Notes: generated by a model not told the origin, from the letters alone. DNA of 64,000 nt from Margaritispora aquatica (GCA_007644065.1 VJWN01000031.1:1-64000); one strand, 5' to 3'; shown: positions 21,671-33,363, counted from the first letter of the stretch. A program made the numbers and translations.

Positions 21671-22677
21671 TCAGTGACAATAATAAACAACCCAAACCTT
21701 CCACCCGTCCACTTGATAGGAGATATGATAATGATCCTTCACGGCTATAAAACTTCTTTGGTTATTTCGCCCTTTGCCAACGGTAGCACCGAAAGCAATT
21801 GAAGAATCGTGGGCGTTTGCATTCACTGTTACTGTGAAAGTGTTGCCATCCGGGAATTTGCCTGTCAAATCAGCTTTGCTCATCATTCTGAAACATATCT
21901 TACAACAAAGGTGCATCACAAGAAAGGGAGTATAACGAACCTGAATGGGTCTGCCCCTCCCAAGTCACAGTCCCATCCTTCTTGATATCCGTATAAGCAC
22001 CAGGGAGCGAGCCAGCAGCATGAGAACCTATATTTGCAAACCAAGCCATCCCACTTGTCCATTTCCCATTCTTCTCTGAGTTGACGAGGAAAACACCATC
22101 CAAGGGAGCTGGAGCTGGAGTTACTGGATGTGATGGGGCAGGGAAACTCGGAGCTGGACGCATTAGCTTATTACCATCCGCTTGATGAATTGAACTTACA
22201 GAAAACAGGCTTCGGAGCTCTTGACTTGAAGATAACGCTCTTGTTTGCCTGATCATATAGATAATCACCTCCAAAACACCAATTTCTAAATCCTCCTGAT
22301 CCATTCAACTTGAATGTGCCACTATCAAAAACCCACAGCTCAAAATCAATATGCGTAAACCGCAACGGACACGGAGCCACCTCCAAATGCTCCTCTTGGA
22401 AGCGCTTCTGGTACTCAATGCCCTTCGCTACAACGAGAACGTTCTTGGTGGGCAGACCTTTCAGCATGCCTGTCACAAGAACTTGAGTGAATGTCGAGAA
22501 CAGCGCATCGTCGTTGAAGTCACTGAAGAAGGGCTTGCGGGCTTCGGTTTGAGCCGTCTCTAGGACGCCCGTGTAGAATTTCTCCCAGGGACCGCGGGTG
22601 TCGATTGTAAGAATTGCATCGGGGAAGGTGGGGAAGCGGATCATGTTGAAGTTTCCGGTTATTGGGCCGTCACTCAT
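21671..22677 (-). CDS. Uncharacterised two-part cytosolic protein
   Basis: Three exons (22677-22200, 22153-21941, 21861-21671) close in phase to 293 residues. The first part (to about residue 160) has alternating hydrophobic strands and helices (AILTIDTRGPWEKFYTGVL, QVLVTGMLKGLPTKNVLVVA) and ends in a compact strand set. A Pro/Ala-rich hinge (SPSFPAPSHPVTPAPAPLDG) leads to a second beta-rich part with Gly, Thr and aromatic residues (MAWFANIGSHAAGSLPGAY, NTFTVTVNANAHDSSIAFG, DHYHISYQVDGWKVWV). There is no signal peptide and no family I recognise. The hinge between two distinct folds suggests a modular protein, with the second part resembling a lectin-like beta-sandwich in composition only. Confidence 0.7.
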
Positions 22678-24363
22678 CTTGATGGTTTGGGGAGGGTCTG
22701 GGATTACTATGAAGGTCTTGATGTATGCGAGGATTGATAGACTTGGGAGATGATTGCCCTAATTTATAAATCCAATGGATATATGAAAACGTTATTATCA
22801 TCCTCCCCAAATTCAAGCGAACTCGGCAGCATTTTTGCTATTTCATCATTGTGGACTGCAAAGCCACCCTACCTGACGTCTTACTACAAGCTGAAAGCCC
22901 AGTCGCGATGGGCTTGCATGAGGGCTGAAAGCGCGTCCAATGACGGTGAAGTGCCCCTGAACTCAATAGCCTATGAGGTCTTGGCATGTCAGCAGTCAAG
23001 CGAGCCATTTTGGTGGAATCGACTTTGGGAAATGGGGTCACACAGTGAGTGATCTTGCTCAGTCAATGTACTATAGGAAGTAAGAGAAAATTATGTTTGT
23101 CGCATGCAAGTGTGGAAGACAGCCACTAGCAAATGAGAGGCACTGTATTGAACAAATCAGGCCAGCCAAAGTGATAAATACGCATAGCTATGTTTCTGAT
23201 TACAGGCTCTTGTAATGACCGAATGGAATATGAAATACACCATCAGTATTCGCACATATGAACAGGATGACGGGACATTCTTCCTAGCTAAATCGAGTTA
23301 ATTTATCATACCTAGTGCTCCCTTTCGCTTCCATTTCACTCTAGGATGTTGTTTCCTTCCTGCAATCAGCGACTCAAAATCAATTTTACATCTTTCTTTC
23401 ATTAAAAAGAGAGTGTTCGTCGCAGCCATTCTTGAACGCAGAAAGGCATCAATTATCGACCATAGGTGTATTAGTGGACAACCACACGTTGGATATGTCT
23501 AGTGAATTCATTCCAAATATAGCAAATCCCATACCTCGACCAAAAGGTTTCACATTTCTTTGCTTCATGCTTTGGAGAATTAAATAGGAACTCTGCCGAG
23601 CATCGCGAACTTTAGAGAAAGACTCAAGACCATCAAATAACCTGTATACACACCCGCAAAGCTCAAACCCATAATCGAACATAAGCAGAAAGCCAAGCTG
23701 GAAGAACAACGCCCCGCAGAATGGAGAAACACCGGAAACGACTAAACAGAGCGCAGCCTGCCTTGGCGTGCAATAGATACCACAATGAGAAGAAAATGGC
23801 CTGTCAAATTCGAGTTACTTAGAACAGCCGCCAAACTTTAGATCGTGGAGACCTGTCCTACGGCCTCTCGAATAGTTAGCAGCGAACTTATGATCGCCAG
23901 TGCTCAAGTAATGATTATTGGAGGAGATCATCGGATCACTTACCAAACCCGAGAGCTTTGGTCACCGATGACCAAGCGCAGTCACTGAGACGGTTTGATG
24001 GTTCCAGCCCAAGTTCACCTAGTCGTGATACCTAAAATTCATACTTAAAATTTCGAGGACATTCCTACAATTCTCTAAAACTGAAGATAGAAGTCGTTCA
24101 GGCGCCTGAGAAGAAATCAGTGCAATTGAAAGAGAATTTTCCTAATTTTACCCCCATGAAAACAGAGTCTGCCCAGCCGCCGCCAAATACATTTACATGT
24201 TACAATTGAATGTGCAGTACGTTCTCGCACATCCAAGAGATTCGCGATGTCAAGGAATATTGAATTCATCCCCAACCTCGGCTTCAAATGAGACGCGTTA
24301 CCAGACCGCTCAGCCCGGATATTTTCACGATTCTTTCAATTACATCAAAACGATCCAGCGACA
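22678..24363. other. 1.7-kb intergenic region, nothing supported
   Basis: The genes on either side are divergent. Several frames of 60-100 codons occur, but none has an in-phase splice partner or recognisable domain. Confidence 0.45.
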
Positions 24364-25541
24364 ATGAACCGCATCTCCACAGGAGTTCGTCGCAGTTTGG
24401 AAAAGGTCAAAGAGAGCATATCTGATGCGCATCTTTCAGTGAAAAGACATAAAGCAGATTTCATACAGGTGGTTGAATATGCGATTGGATATGGTACGGA
24501 ATTGAACTTCAAACCGGATCTTGCAATGCTAATATTGTAGAAGAGGACGATGGTCATCCAACACCTTTGACATCATACACACGTCTGATTCAAGCAGGCA
24601 GTACTCCAGAGACATATTACCACAAAGAACCGTTGTTGCAAGAATCAAGAGAAATATCTCCCTCCACCATATCAAGAATCAGCAGCTTGGAAGCAAGAAT
24701 GGAGGAAAATGAAATGGACACTCAGCAGCAGGACAACTTGGATACAAACGCCAATCGCGACAATGAATTTCTTAAAGATGAAAGAGAGTCACTTTTTAAG
24801 GAACTCAACACGCGCTCCATGGAATCCAAGGAAGCCACACAGGCAAAAGAAGACTCTGCGATATTAGGAGAAAACAATAACATGGACAATCAAGATCAAG
24901 CTTCCACAGATACCAGCCAAGAGACTTGCAACGATAGTTTAGGCTCCTTTTCTCCCCAGTTCAATGATCCAAGCCCTTTGCTTATCATTGAAATGGCACC
25001 GGACGACATTATCGATGATCAAGAGCCAAAAGCTGCCGAAGATCGCATCGATACAGGATCTGCGGGAGCTGGATATGAGAGCATTTTTGGCGACTCAATG
25101 TCTGCAAGCCCTCTACTTCTTGAACATGGACGTCGCGCATCTCCTCTATCGGACATAAGTTCGGAACATCTTTCTCCAGCATCGCCAGGACAAGGCGAAA
25201 CCCGAGAGACTCGGATCATCGACTTAGCATTGTCGCCATTACAAGGCAAATCCTCTGTCCAAGTCAAACCCAAGGCAATTCTGCGCTGCGACAACTGCAA
25301 CCACATTGGCCACAAATGGATGTTTTGTCACAAGCCTTGCGTTCTTTGTGGACGTTCCGATCATGCATCTCCAGCTTGTAATAATGTTCGGAAATATCAA
25401 GAAGCCATGAAGAAGAAAGCCAAGAAAGCGAGGAAGAGGAAGATGACAAAGTCAAATGCAGGTGTTGAGAAGCGTCAGAGACAGGAAAGGAAGATAGATT
25501 GGAATTCTGATGAAGAAGATGTAGAGATGCAACAGGATTGA
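24364..25541 (+). CDS. Double zinc-knuckle (CCHC) protein
   Basis: Exon 1 (24364-24493) begins MNRISTGVRRSLEKVKESI. A 47-nt intron (24494-24540, GCTAAT branch) joins it to the long exon 24541-25541, for 376 residues. The middle is acidic and disordered. Near the C-terminus two consecutive C-x2-C-x4-H-x4-C units are intact: CDNCNHIGHKWMFC and CVLCGRSDHASPAC. A Lys/Arg-rich, NLS-like stretch and an acidic end (WNSDEEDVEMQQD) follow. Zinc knuckles usually bind single-stranded RNA or DNA, so a nuclear nucleic-acid-binding role is inferred. It is not a retrotransposon Gag: there is no capsid region or adjacent polymerase, and the gene has a normal intron. Confidence 0.72.
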
Positions 25542-25913
25542 GGATGTTTTGATCTCTTGTGGTGGCGCAGTTCAGCTGTTTGTCCGTGTATATAGCCAGC
25601 ACTCAGCATAGACATCGAGCATGCATGAACGATTTCTGACTCAATGTTACATTCTTCACCAAAAAATTCCCTCTCTCTCCTCCTCAAACACAGTCCAGCG
25701 AAAATCGATATGTAGGATCCAGCGTGCGATGATCATTCCAAGTGATATGCTTGGGATGTCGTTGGAGGTGGACCGACGTCAAAATAAGGTTCGGAACATT
25801 GATCCACTCGATGTCTCTCCTTCGTCAAACCCCTATTACATAATTGTCAGCTTACTTCCAATATCTTTACTTCTTTTGCTTCTCTCTCTTATCTCTATCA
25901 TGTTTCATCAACC
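25542..25913. promoter_or_regulatory. Upstream region of the GNAT gene
   Basis: This is a spacer between tandem plus-strand genes. The last ~80 bases before the ATG are a strong pyrimidine tract (CT/TTC-rich), a common feature upstream of transcription starts in filamentous fungi. Confidence 0.5.
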
Positions 25914-26728
25914 ATGAGCAAATCAATTCTCTCCACAGGTGGGGCAGGTGTGTATCCCCATCACGAGATGTTGTCAACTCAAACTTACACTCTCCAGAGT
26001 ACCTCGATAATGCCTCCACCCTCCTCGCCAACGCCTTTGAAACTGATCCAGTGATCACATATCTGCTTCAACACATGTCCCACGAGACTCGAGTTGCCTA
26101 CCTACCTAGCTATTTCCATTCGCTCCTCAGGGCCGCGACGATGAATCGGGCACTCATTACCGAGGCTGAGGGATGGAAATGCTGTGGAGTATTGATGCCA
26201 CCGAAATGTCGAGTGGACAATCCGTGGACCATCATACAGGCGGGGTTCTTTCCCATGCTGTGGAGAATTGGTTTGGGTGCATGCAAGGTTCGTTATCATG
26301 AGGATAGATGATGTGGTAGTTGATGACGGTGGTAGAGGATGATGCTTGAGTATACGCCTGTTGCGGATGCAGTGAAAGCGAAAGGTCTTAAGGGAATAAA
26401 GAGTTATTACTATGTATTCTTTCTTGGGACATTGGACGGGGAGAGAGGGAATGGGTTTGGAACAGCGATTGTCAAAGAGGTGAGTTAGCTGTCCAGTATC
26501 TAGGATATGCTAACAATGTAGTGGCAAAACTTGGCGTCGAAAGATGGAGTTCCGATTTGGCTGGAGGCAACAACAGATGATTCGAGAAGGTTGTATGAGA
26601 GGCTTGGATTCGAAACTGTAGAGTGTATGGTACTTGGTAAAGGTAAGTCGGATGAGAAAGGCTTGGTTTGTAAAGGTGGTGAGGGGGTGAAGATCTGGGG
26701 AATGGTTTGGTGGCCGGTTAAGAAGTGA
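25914..26728 (+). CDS. GNAT-family N-acetyltransferase
   Basis: Four exons (25914-25947, 25998-26287, 26336-26479, 26522-26728) join in phase to 224 residues. The order is typical of fungal GNAT proteins: AFETDPVITYLL, a WKCCGVLMPP strand, and KRMMLEYTPVADAVKAK. The acetyl-CoA-binding core is YYYVFFLGTLDGERGNGFGTAIV (quoted in part: RGNGFGTA is the R/Q-x-x-G-x-G/A loop). The end reads PIWLEATTDDSRRLYERLGF. The K/RMM joint across the second intron matches the family, which decides that acceptor. The substrate (amine or small molecule) cannot be told. A 34-nt first exon places the start at MSKSILSTGGA. Confidence 0.85.
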
Positions 26729-26923
26729 ACAGAAGCAACTTCACGTAATGCATACGCCTTCCGGGATTAATACTCTGGCTTGATACTAATAAGACATTCC
26801 AACTTAGGTGAGTTCCATAGAGGTATGATACTATTGATTTGCACTATTCTGAGCAATGTGAATTTACACTGTCACAACATCTGCTAATGATACTTCGACA
26901 CCATATCTTCCATCACCGTCTTA

Positions 26924-28195
26924 CTAACACTGATTCCTGAGAAACTTCCTGTCACTCAAAGGCTGAGGAAACACACCAGCATTCACTAAAGCCTGAAAAT
27001 CCCACTCGTGATTCCCCTCTGTCTTCAAATTCCAGAACACCCATCCAGCAGTCTTTCCCTCAAAACTGTCCAATTGAGCCTCAATATACATCCGATGCTC
27101 ATCTTTCAATTCTTGACTCCATTCCAATATATTGTTCCTCCCCGTGCAATTCCCTGCGAATGGATATCCTCCAAATGTTCCTTCATATCGATTTCCCCAA
27201 TAGCGACCATTGAGCATGTATGCGCAGTCAGTTAGAGCAGCGCTCCACTCTCCCATGATCTGGAGTTTATTTCCACCTGTCCACTGCTGGGTGGAAAGAC
27301 AGACTTGGGACTTGTGCGCTTCCAATGTGTAGCCCTTGAGACTGCCACCGAAGACTTGGTATTCGTGATGATCCATAACGACATTATGGGCATCGGGAAG
27401 GAAGGAATTCCAGTACCATGGGTTTGTGAACGAATCTGAGAGCATGACAGATGTATTAGAAACGGCACGGATGATGTTGTAGCTGGAAGTGTAGAAACTT
27501 TTCAGTGTTGTCTCATTAATTGCTCCTAGTATTGGTTCGTTGAGGAGTTCAATGGCGATCACCACATCCGACTTGGCATATTTCGAAAGAGCTGTAATGA
27601 CTTGAAGGGTTTGGTTGACGGACTCTTCATCGCCCCATGCGAGTGCACCCTTTCTTCCAGAGTGATCCCAGCCATTTTGTGATTTTGGAGCTCCATGAAG
27701 ATCAATTATGACTTTGAGACCAGTTTCTCGGGCCCATTTGATGCCTTTCTCGAGGTATTCTGCTGCACCTTGGACAAATGGACCTCCAAAACTGTCAAAC
27801 GCCCAGTAGCCAACTGGGATCCGGACGACGTTCAGACCAGAATTCTTGATTTTCTTGAAGTCGGAGTATGTCACGAAGGTGCTCCAATGAGCCTTGAGTC
27901 TTTTGAGAGCTTCCTGCTCTCCAAGGGCTTCACAGAATGTCCATTCATCGATTGCGTGTGGACCTGCGTTTTCGAAAAGGGTGGGAGTGATGAAGCTGTG
28001 GATGTTAGAAGTGTTGTTGAAGTTGGACACATACCCTTCAAGAACAAGCCATCCTCCTAAACTAACTCCTTGCACTTTTGTTTTGCCCCATTCGAATTTA
28101 CTTGATAAATTAGGAACGCTTAGAAACGGCGAAGTGACGTACGTTGTGTGGTGAGCTGTGGCAAAGGCGATAAGGGTGAAGAGAAGCAGCTTCAT
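26924..28195 (-). CDS. GH5 secreted exo-beta-1,3-glucanase
   Basis: A single exon; 423 residues from ATG 28195, chosen because MKLLLFTLIAFATA is a signal peptide. The frame is open further upstream, but that part lacks a leader. The GH5 (subfamily 9-like) landmarks are present in order: VQGVSLGGWLVLEGYV, GLNVVRIPVGYWAF, a GLKVIIDLHGAPKSQNGWDH loop, IELLNEPILG with the acid/base Glu, VVMDHHEYQVF, IMGEWSAAL with the nucleophile Glu, and a closing GWVFWNLKTE. Several N-x-S/T sites are present. These enzymes release glucose from beta-1,3-glucan during wall remodelling or nutrient recovery. All catalytic residues are intact. Confidence 0.9.
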   Translation of the reverse strand: MKLLLFTLIAFATAHHTTYVTSPFLSVPNLSSKFEWGKTKVQGVSLGGWLVLEGYVSNFNNTSNIHSFITPTLFENAGPHAIDEWTFCEALGEQEALKRLKAHWSTFVTYSDFKKIKNSGLNVVRIPVGYWAFDSFGGPFVQGAAEYLEKGIKWARETGLKVIIDLHGAPKSQNGWDHSGRKGALAWGDEESVNQTLQVITALSKYAKSDVVIAIELLNEPILGAINETTLKSFYTSSYNIIRAVSNTSVMLSDSFTNPWYWNSFLPDAHNVVMDHHEYQVFGGSLKGYTLEAHKSQVCLSTQQWTGGNKLQIMGEWSAALTDCAYMLNGRYWGNRYEGTFGGYPFAGNCTGRNNILEWSQELKDEHRMYIEAQLDSFEGKTAGWVFWNLKTEGNHEWDFQALVNAGVFPQPLSDRKFLRNQC

Positions 28196-28800
28196 ATTGA
28201 TAGCAATGCTGTATGACTGTCTTTGAGCTATGAGTATGAAGATGTGAAGTGCTTTGAAGAAGTCTTTGACAGGTATGGCGGAGGTTATCTTAAGAGCATG
28301 CAGAGAAAGAGCTCTCAGCGAGGGCAAGGAAAGAGTTACTGCTGAACTGTCATTTGGGCTTATGTTACGAAAGCCCAATTCATGTCATTATTCTGCGACT
28401 TCCCAAGCTCACTTCGGAACACGATCTTCACAAGTCCCAACGAAAATTTTGATACCTTCAACTCAGATGTAGATTCTAGAGAATAAATCTTTCAGGAAAC
28501 ACTGATGGATGTGTACTCTTAATGATGTGCCATAAGCGAAGTCTATATCTTCGTATCGTTCTTGATCACATGATTACCAGTCATTGAAAGGACTTACTTT
28601 AGTTGTGATTTATTTGCAAACATAATGATGATTTGTTTTAGATGAGTAAAAAGACAGTGAAGGTCATAAATTAAAAGATCTACTACAAAACACTGAATTA
28701 AAGTAAGAAAGCCATTGGGATAAGAGTTGCTATTAACCCAAGAGCCGAGAAGCGCGAGTAAAAATATATTTTTTTATTAATTATTAGTGTTTTTGGTAAA
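28196..28800. other. GH5 promoter grading into AT-rich DNA
   Basis: The first ~300 bp are the upstream flank of the glucanase gene. Base composition then shifts towards A and T before the repeat array. No gene. Confidence 0.5.
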
Positions 28801-31330
28801 CACATCATTAATTTGATAAGTAACTTTATACTTATCGAGTAATCGTTCAAGATATCTGTGATATTCTGTTTTGGATACGATGGTGTACATCTATATACAG
28901 AACATATATATACGATCTTGAGATTCCTTGGATTTTTATAAGCACAAAAGTTTTTAATATACTTCAGTAGCCCCTACCTCTTGTAACTTGATGAGAAAGT
29001 TAATGATTGGCGAGGAATTACCAAGTCTCTCTTTCTTTTCGGCTCTGTTACAGTATATATAGGACGCAAGTGCATGTGCGATCTTGCGATTTCCCTTATT
29101 TTCATAATTAAAAAGTTTTTAATATAGCTAGATAGTCTGTACATTGTGTACCTTGATAAGAAAGTTCATAGTTGTCGAGGAATTACCTAGTCTATCCTCC
29201 TGTTCGGCTATGTTATAGCAGCATATATAGAACGCAAGTACACACGCAATCTTGTCTTTCCTTTTATTATTATAAGTAAAAAAGTTTCTAATATAGCTGG
29301 ATAGTCTCTATATCTCGTAGCTTAATGAAAAAGTTACTAGTTGTCGAGGAATTGTCTGGTATGTTCTTCAGAGGACAAAAGTAGCAACTTGACAATTCCT
29401 ACCCTCAACTAAACATTCCTCATTTTGTAAAAAGCGATATTTGATCCACGGCGTTTAAAAAATAATTCTGCTTTTTAGATAGGTACGAATCATCATATCA
29501 AAGGAGGAAATACTCGTTGAGTCGGGCGGAAAGTGAAAAACCACCCCTTGACAGCTTGCCAGAGTAGCAATCTCGACGCAAGAATTCGGTTTTTATTTTC
29601 GATAGAAAGTAGATAGACAGACATTTAGATGGTATTATTGTCAAAATTTCCAATGAAAGTAAATTCTCAATCACGAAATTCTTATTAGGGCGAGTACGGG
29701 TCCGAAAAACTAAGGGTCGAAAGTCAATTAAAGTTTGCAGTTACAACTTAAGAATCGCAGGCTCATATTTGGAGGGAATCATGGTACAGGAGTGATATCT
29801 GATATATATACTGAGATGAATGGTGAAAGTTGGATTTAGAGACCAAATTTTGAGCTACGTCTGGTGGGGTTAAAGAGTATTGCAAGAACTATTGGTTAAA
29901 CATTAACGACATCAACGTAAGAATCGTTATTTTCACTTCATTTGAAAGTATCTAAAGAGATTGTAGCTGATTCCTACGGTTATTGGATTCAGGAAAGTTA
30001 GTTTTAGTGAGTGAAACTCCTATTAGGTCAGCTAGTAGAGAGACGCATAACAAGGACGGTCGATTCACGATTTCAACGCAAGAATCATTACTTTTTCTTT
30101 AGCATAATCTATGATGTAGGTATGTTAGGTGATATATACAACTATGGAACTGACGAAAGTTCATTTCGAAAGAGGAATTGCGGATTTGGTTAAGAGTTGT
30201 GTTTCGTCAAGGTGAAAACCAAAAATCAAGGTGCGATAACCCCAACGCAAATTTCGCTACGTAATCAAAAGTAGCATTGACGAAGATCATAATAGAGAAG
30301 AGATTGTACAATTTGAAAATCAGTTATTGTTTGGCGTGCTGGGGGATTCTTGGTAGAATTCAATCACCGTAAACCCAGCAGTGATAGAGAACGAAAGATT
30401 CCTAGCCTCAACGAATGTTTCGCTGACTAATAAAATCAAAGATAACCAAATTTATAGTAGAGAAGAGAATGTGACTTTGAAAGTCAAGTTATTGCTTGGC
30501 TTGTGACAGGAAGCTTTGGTGGAGTCAGGTCGTGTATTGTAGGATGTATGAAAAAGCCAAAGATTCTTAGTGTCAATGCACGATTCGCTATATAATCAAA
30601 AGCAGAAAAGATAAATTAGACATCAAAGAAGAGACCCTGCTTACCAAAAGTAGGTTAATATACATCGTGCTGGAGGAAAAACCGATTGGATGCATTCCGC
30701 GAATATAGTAAAATTTGTCAGGAACGGAGGATTCCTCGTTCCATCAAACGATTCGCTCTATAGAAAAAAGCATGAATGAGTAATTAGGCACTAAAGAAGA
30801 GAACCTGATCATCAAAGATAGATCGTTGAATAATATAACAAGGGAAAACCTCATAACTGTGTTGCGCATACTATAAAAAATATAAGAAATTAAAGATTCT
30901 CAACCTCATCGTACGATTCCCAATATAAAGAAAAGCAGAAACAAGTAATAATATACTAAATAAAAGGATCTGATTTTCAAAAAGTTTATTTAATAGTGTG
31001 GTAAAGGAAAAACCTCATGATGTCAATTATAGATATTACGACAAATATAGGAATTGAAGATTCCTAGCCTAAACGTGCGATTCCTACAAAATTATAAGCG
31101 CAAATTAAGGATTAGACATCACAGGAAAGAATCCGCTCGGCAAAGATGGGTTATTGAATATTTTTGTAGAGGAAAACCTGACGATGTCCGGAGAAAGCGC
31201 AGAGGAAGAGATAAAGAAAGCAGGATTCCTAACCTTGAGGTATGAGTCGCTATATAATGGTGAGCTAAAAATGCGATAACAACGACAAAGAAGAGATTCT
31301 CTTCACCAAATATATCAAAATAATGAGTGT
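28800..31330. repeat. Diverged tandem array, ~166-bp period, about 15 units
   Basis: A recurring block can be followed by eye. In the first part a 'gaaagtt...gtcgaggaatta'-like motif starts near 28815, 28991, 29155 and 29325. In the second part a 'tcaacgcaagaatcg / tcaacg..cgattcgct'-like motif starts near 29573, 29743, 29911, 30073, 30240, 30408, 30572, 30741, 30906, 31069 and 31234. Spacings run 162-176 bp with a mean near 166. Units share 'aaagaagaga', 'ggaaaaacct' and 'gattcctag' sub-blocks at fixed offsets. They are heavily diverged and AT-rich, with no conserved reading frame. This is satellite-like, non-coding DNA. Confidence 0.75.
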
Positions 31331-31344
31331 TGAGTGCAAAGTTG

Positions 31345-31415
31345 GAAAAGGATCGAACCAGACACGGCGATACAAGCTACAGTACTACGCCACTGCTAAT
31401 CGAGGATTTTTAGAA
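31345..31415 (-). other. Possible degenerate tRNA-like or tRNA-derived sequence
   Basis: On the minus strand a TGGCGTAGTACTG block (A-box-like) is followed about 20 bases later by GGTTCGATCC, a near-perfect polymerase III B box. The distance between boxes is shorter than in a complete tRNA, and I cannot pair acceptor ends. It may be a decayed tRNA gene or a tRNA-derived SINE fragment. It lies between the satellite array and the transposon relic. Confidence 0.25.
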
Positions 31416-31574
31416 CACTAAAAACTAAATATATAACTAACACTATAATTAATTATATAATAAATCAACTAATAACCCTAAAAATACAAAAAATAAAGCT
31501 TTTAAAAGCTAATATATCGCTCTTTAATATTATAAAAAGATAAGTGTATACGACGTTAAAAACACGTCAATATT

Positions 31575-32760
31575 TAGTATACTACCCGTTAGCCGCGATA
31601 TATGCCTCTATTCTATTATGTATACTTTTATATAAAACGTCGAAAAGTGACTTATCTAGCGTATCTCACGTAGCTTGTAAATAGCTCTCTAACCTCGCCC
31701 TCGTAGCTTCTAACTCGCTTATATCGGCTATAATATTAGGAAATATCTTAAAGATACGGGTCTTAAGGTACTACTAGATATACTCGATAGGATTAAGGTC
31801 CGGTAAATACGTAGGCCAATTGAGTATACAAGGAATACCTCTAGCACGAAACTAGTCCTAGACCTTACGGGTACGATGTATAGTAGTATTGTCTTGTATA
31901 AACAAGTAGCTAGGGTCTAGTTCTTCGAAGGCTAGCTCTAGTTCCGCGTCGAGTACTTCGAGGTACGAGTTAGCGGAATACCTATGTTTCTTAGACTCAA
32001 AATCACGGTCTATAATATATAGATTAGTCCTCCTAAGGTCCCAAAAGGCTCCCTAGACCATAACCTTTATATTCTTATTCGTCCCGTATATCTGTACTAT
32101 AGTACGGTCCCATTTCTATATTGGCGTACGAAAGACCCATTCTATCCGTTTACCCCGCCCCCGCTCGACAGAACACTCGTCACTCTAGACGACCATACCC
32201 TATTCCTCCTAGGTCTAGTCCTTATATACGAGGCACCAGGTAAGCCGGGCAGCTGCGTAAGCCTCTGTCAACAACGGACAGCGTTTTGCACGCCAGTTAG
32301 CTATGCCGTACTTAGCAAGGACACGAGTGATAGTTCTCGGCCGGCATATAAGGCCTACAGTACGTATAATCTCCGCGTACGTGTCTTTTAGGTGTAATCT
32401 AACGTGCCGAAGCAGAGCTCGTTCTTCGCGTTCAGTATATGATTTCCCCCGCGGGGCTTTTGGTAATTCGAGGCCTTCGTTATAAAAGTATTGTTTGCGA
32501 ATAGTGTATATAACGGCCCTAGGAAGGATTAAAAGGTCGCGCGCGATTTTAGCTACCGAAGCACCTTCCTCTACCTTCTCTAGTATTTTACCACGTTAGA
32601 ATACACTTAAATGCTTTCTATTACGTCGATTTTTTAATATAGACCCTAACGGAATACGTTGAGGTAGTATTTTATAATATCGAAAAGAAGTATAGGTAGC
32701 TAGGAGACGCGATTTTCGCGTTATAATGGGGTTCGCTTAATTAGCTGTATCCAGTGACTG
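31575..32760 (-). mobile_element. Tc1/mariner-type transposase relic, RIP-like inactivation
   Basis: Reading the minus strand from about 32740 to 31580 in one frame gives a Tc1/mariner transposase. It has helix-turn-helix regions (GKILEKVEEGASVAKIARDL, TRVLAKYGIANWRAKRCP) and a DDE domain with SDEC, FIQDN and PDLNPIEYI. The three catalytic acidic positions are therefore still visible. The frame is broken only by stop codons, and most stand where the family has Trp: before SDEC (32185-32187), in V*GAFWD (32053-32055), two adjacent stops after PIEYI (31771-31776), and others. TGG to TAG/TGA, plus one Gln-type codon to TAA, is the outcome of C-to-T mutation on either strand, as in repeat-induced point mutation. 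No frameshift was needed. Terminal inverted repeats were not identified. Confidence 0.85.
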
Positions 32761-33363
32761 TAAGACTACAAACATAACGATTTCTTTTTCAAAACTAAAA
32801 TTCGCAACTTTCTATAGGATAGGAAGTAAATATTTAGTCTTCTCTGAAGAGGATTCAATATAATAAAGTAATATTTGCTTTGTTGTGGTTCGAAAACCCC
32901 AGAAGGTTAGATTAAGTATAAGGTTGCTATATAATTCTTAGCGAATATCGAAAAACGTGATTCAACTCTTAACTCCCCCATCATTTTCTGCAGTTGTGTG
33001 AATAATTAAGAACACTCAGCTGCCATCTAAATATTGATCAAGCTAACAAAGACGTTTTAAGAAACAACACCTCCATCCTCCACGCTTCAAAGAAGCGCTC
33101 AAAGCCAAAACGCACAATGTACACTCCACCTCGCTGCACCACTCCGAGACTACGGCTCCCTTTACCAAGATCAAGAAATTCCTCGGGTTCCCAGTTAGAA
33201 CAGTGGCACTCATAAATACTCAATATCGGAAAAAAGACATGGCTATCCAAGGTCTGCATATCCACACGGCGGCTCGGAACAATAAATTTCGGGTTCTGAA
33301 CCACTACTAGTAGATCAAAACCGAACAAGGACTTTAAGGAGCCGACTGCCAGCACTTGAGTTC

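Noticed and set aside
24364..25541. Zinc-knuckle gene as a retrotransposon Gag
   Set aside because: It has a spliced first exon, no capsid region, no adjacent polymerase and no long terminal repeats.
32880..32910. GGTTCGA-like B box on the plus strand
   Set aside because: The flanking bases do not complete a B box or tRNA arms.
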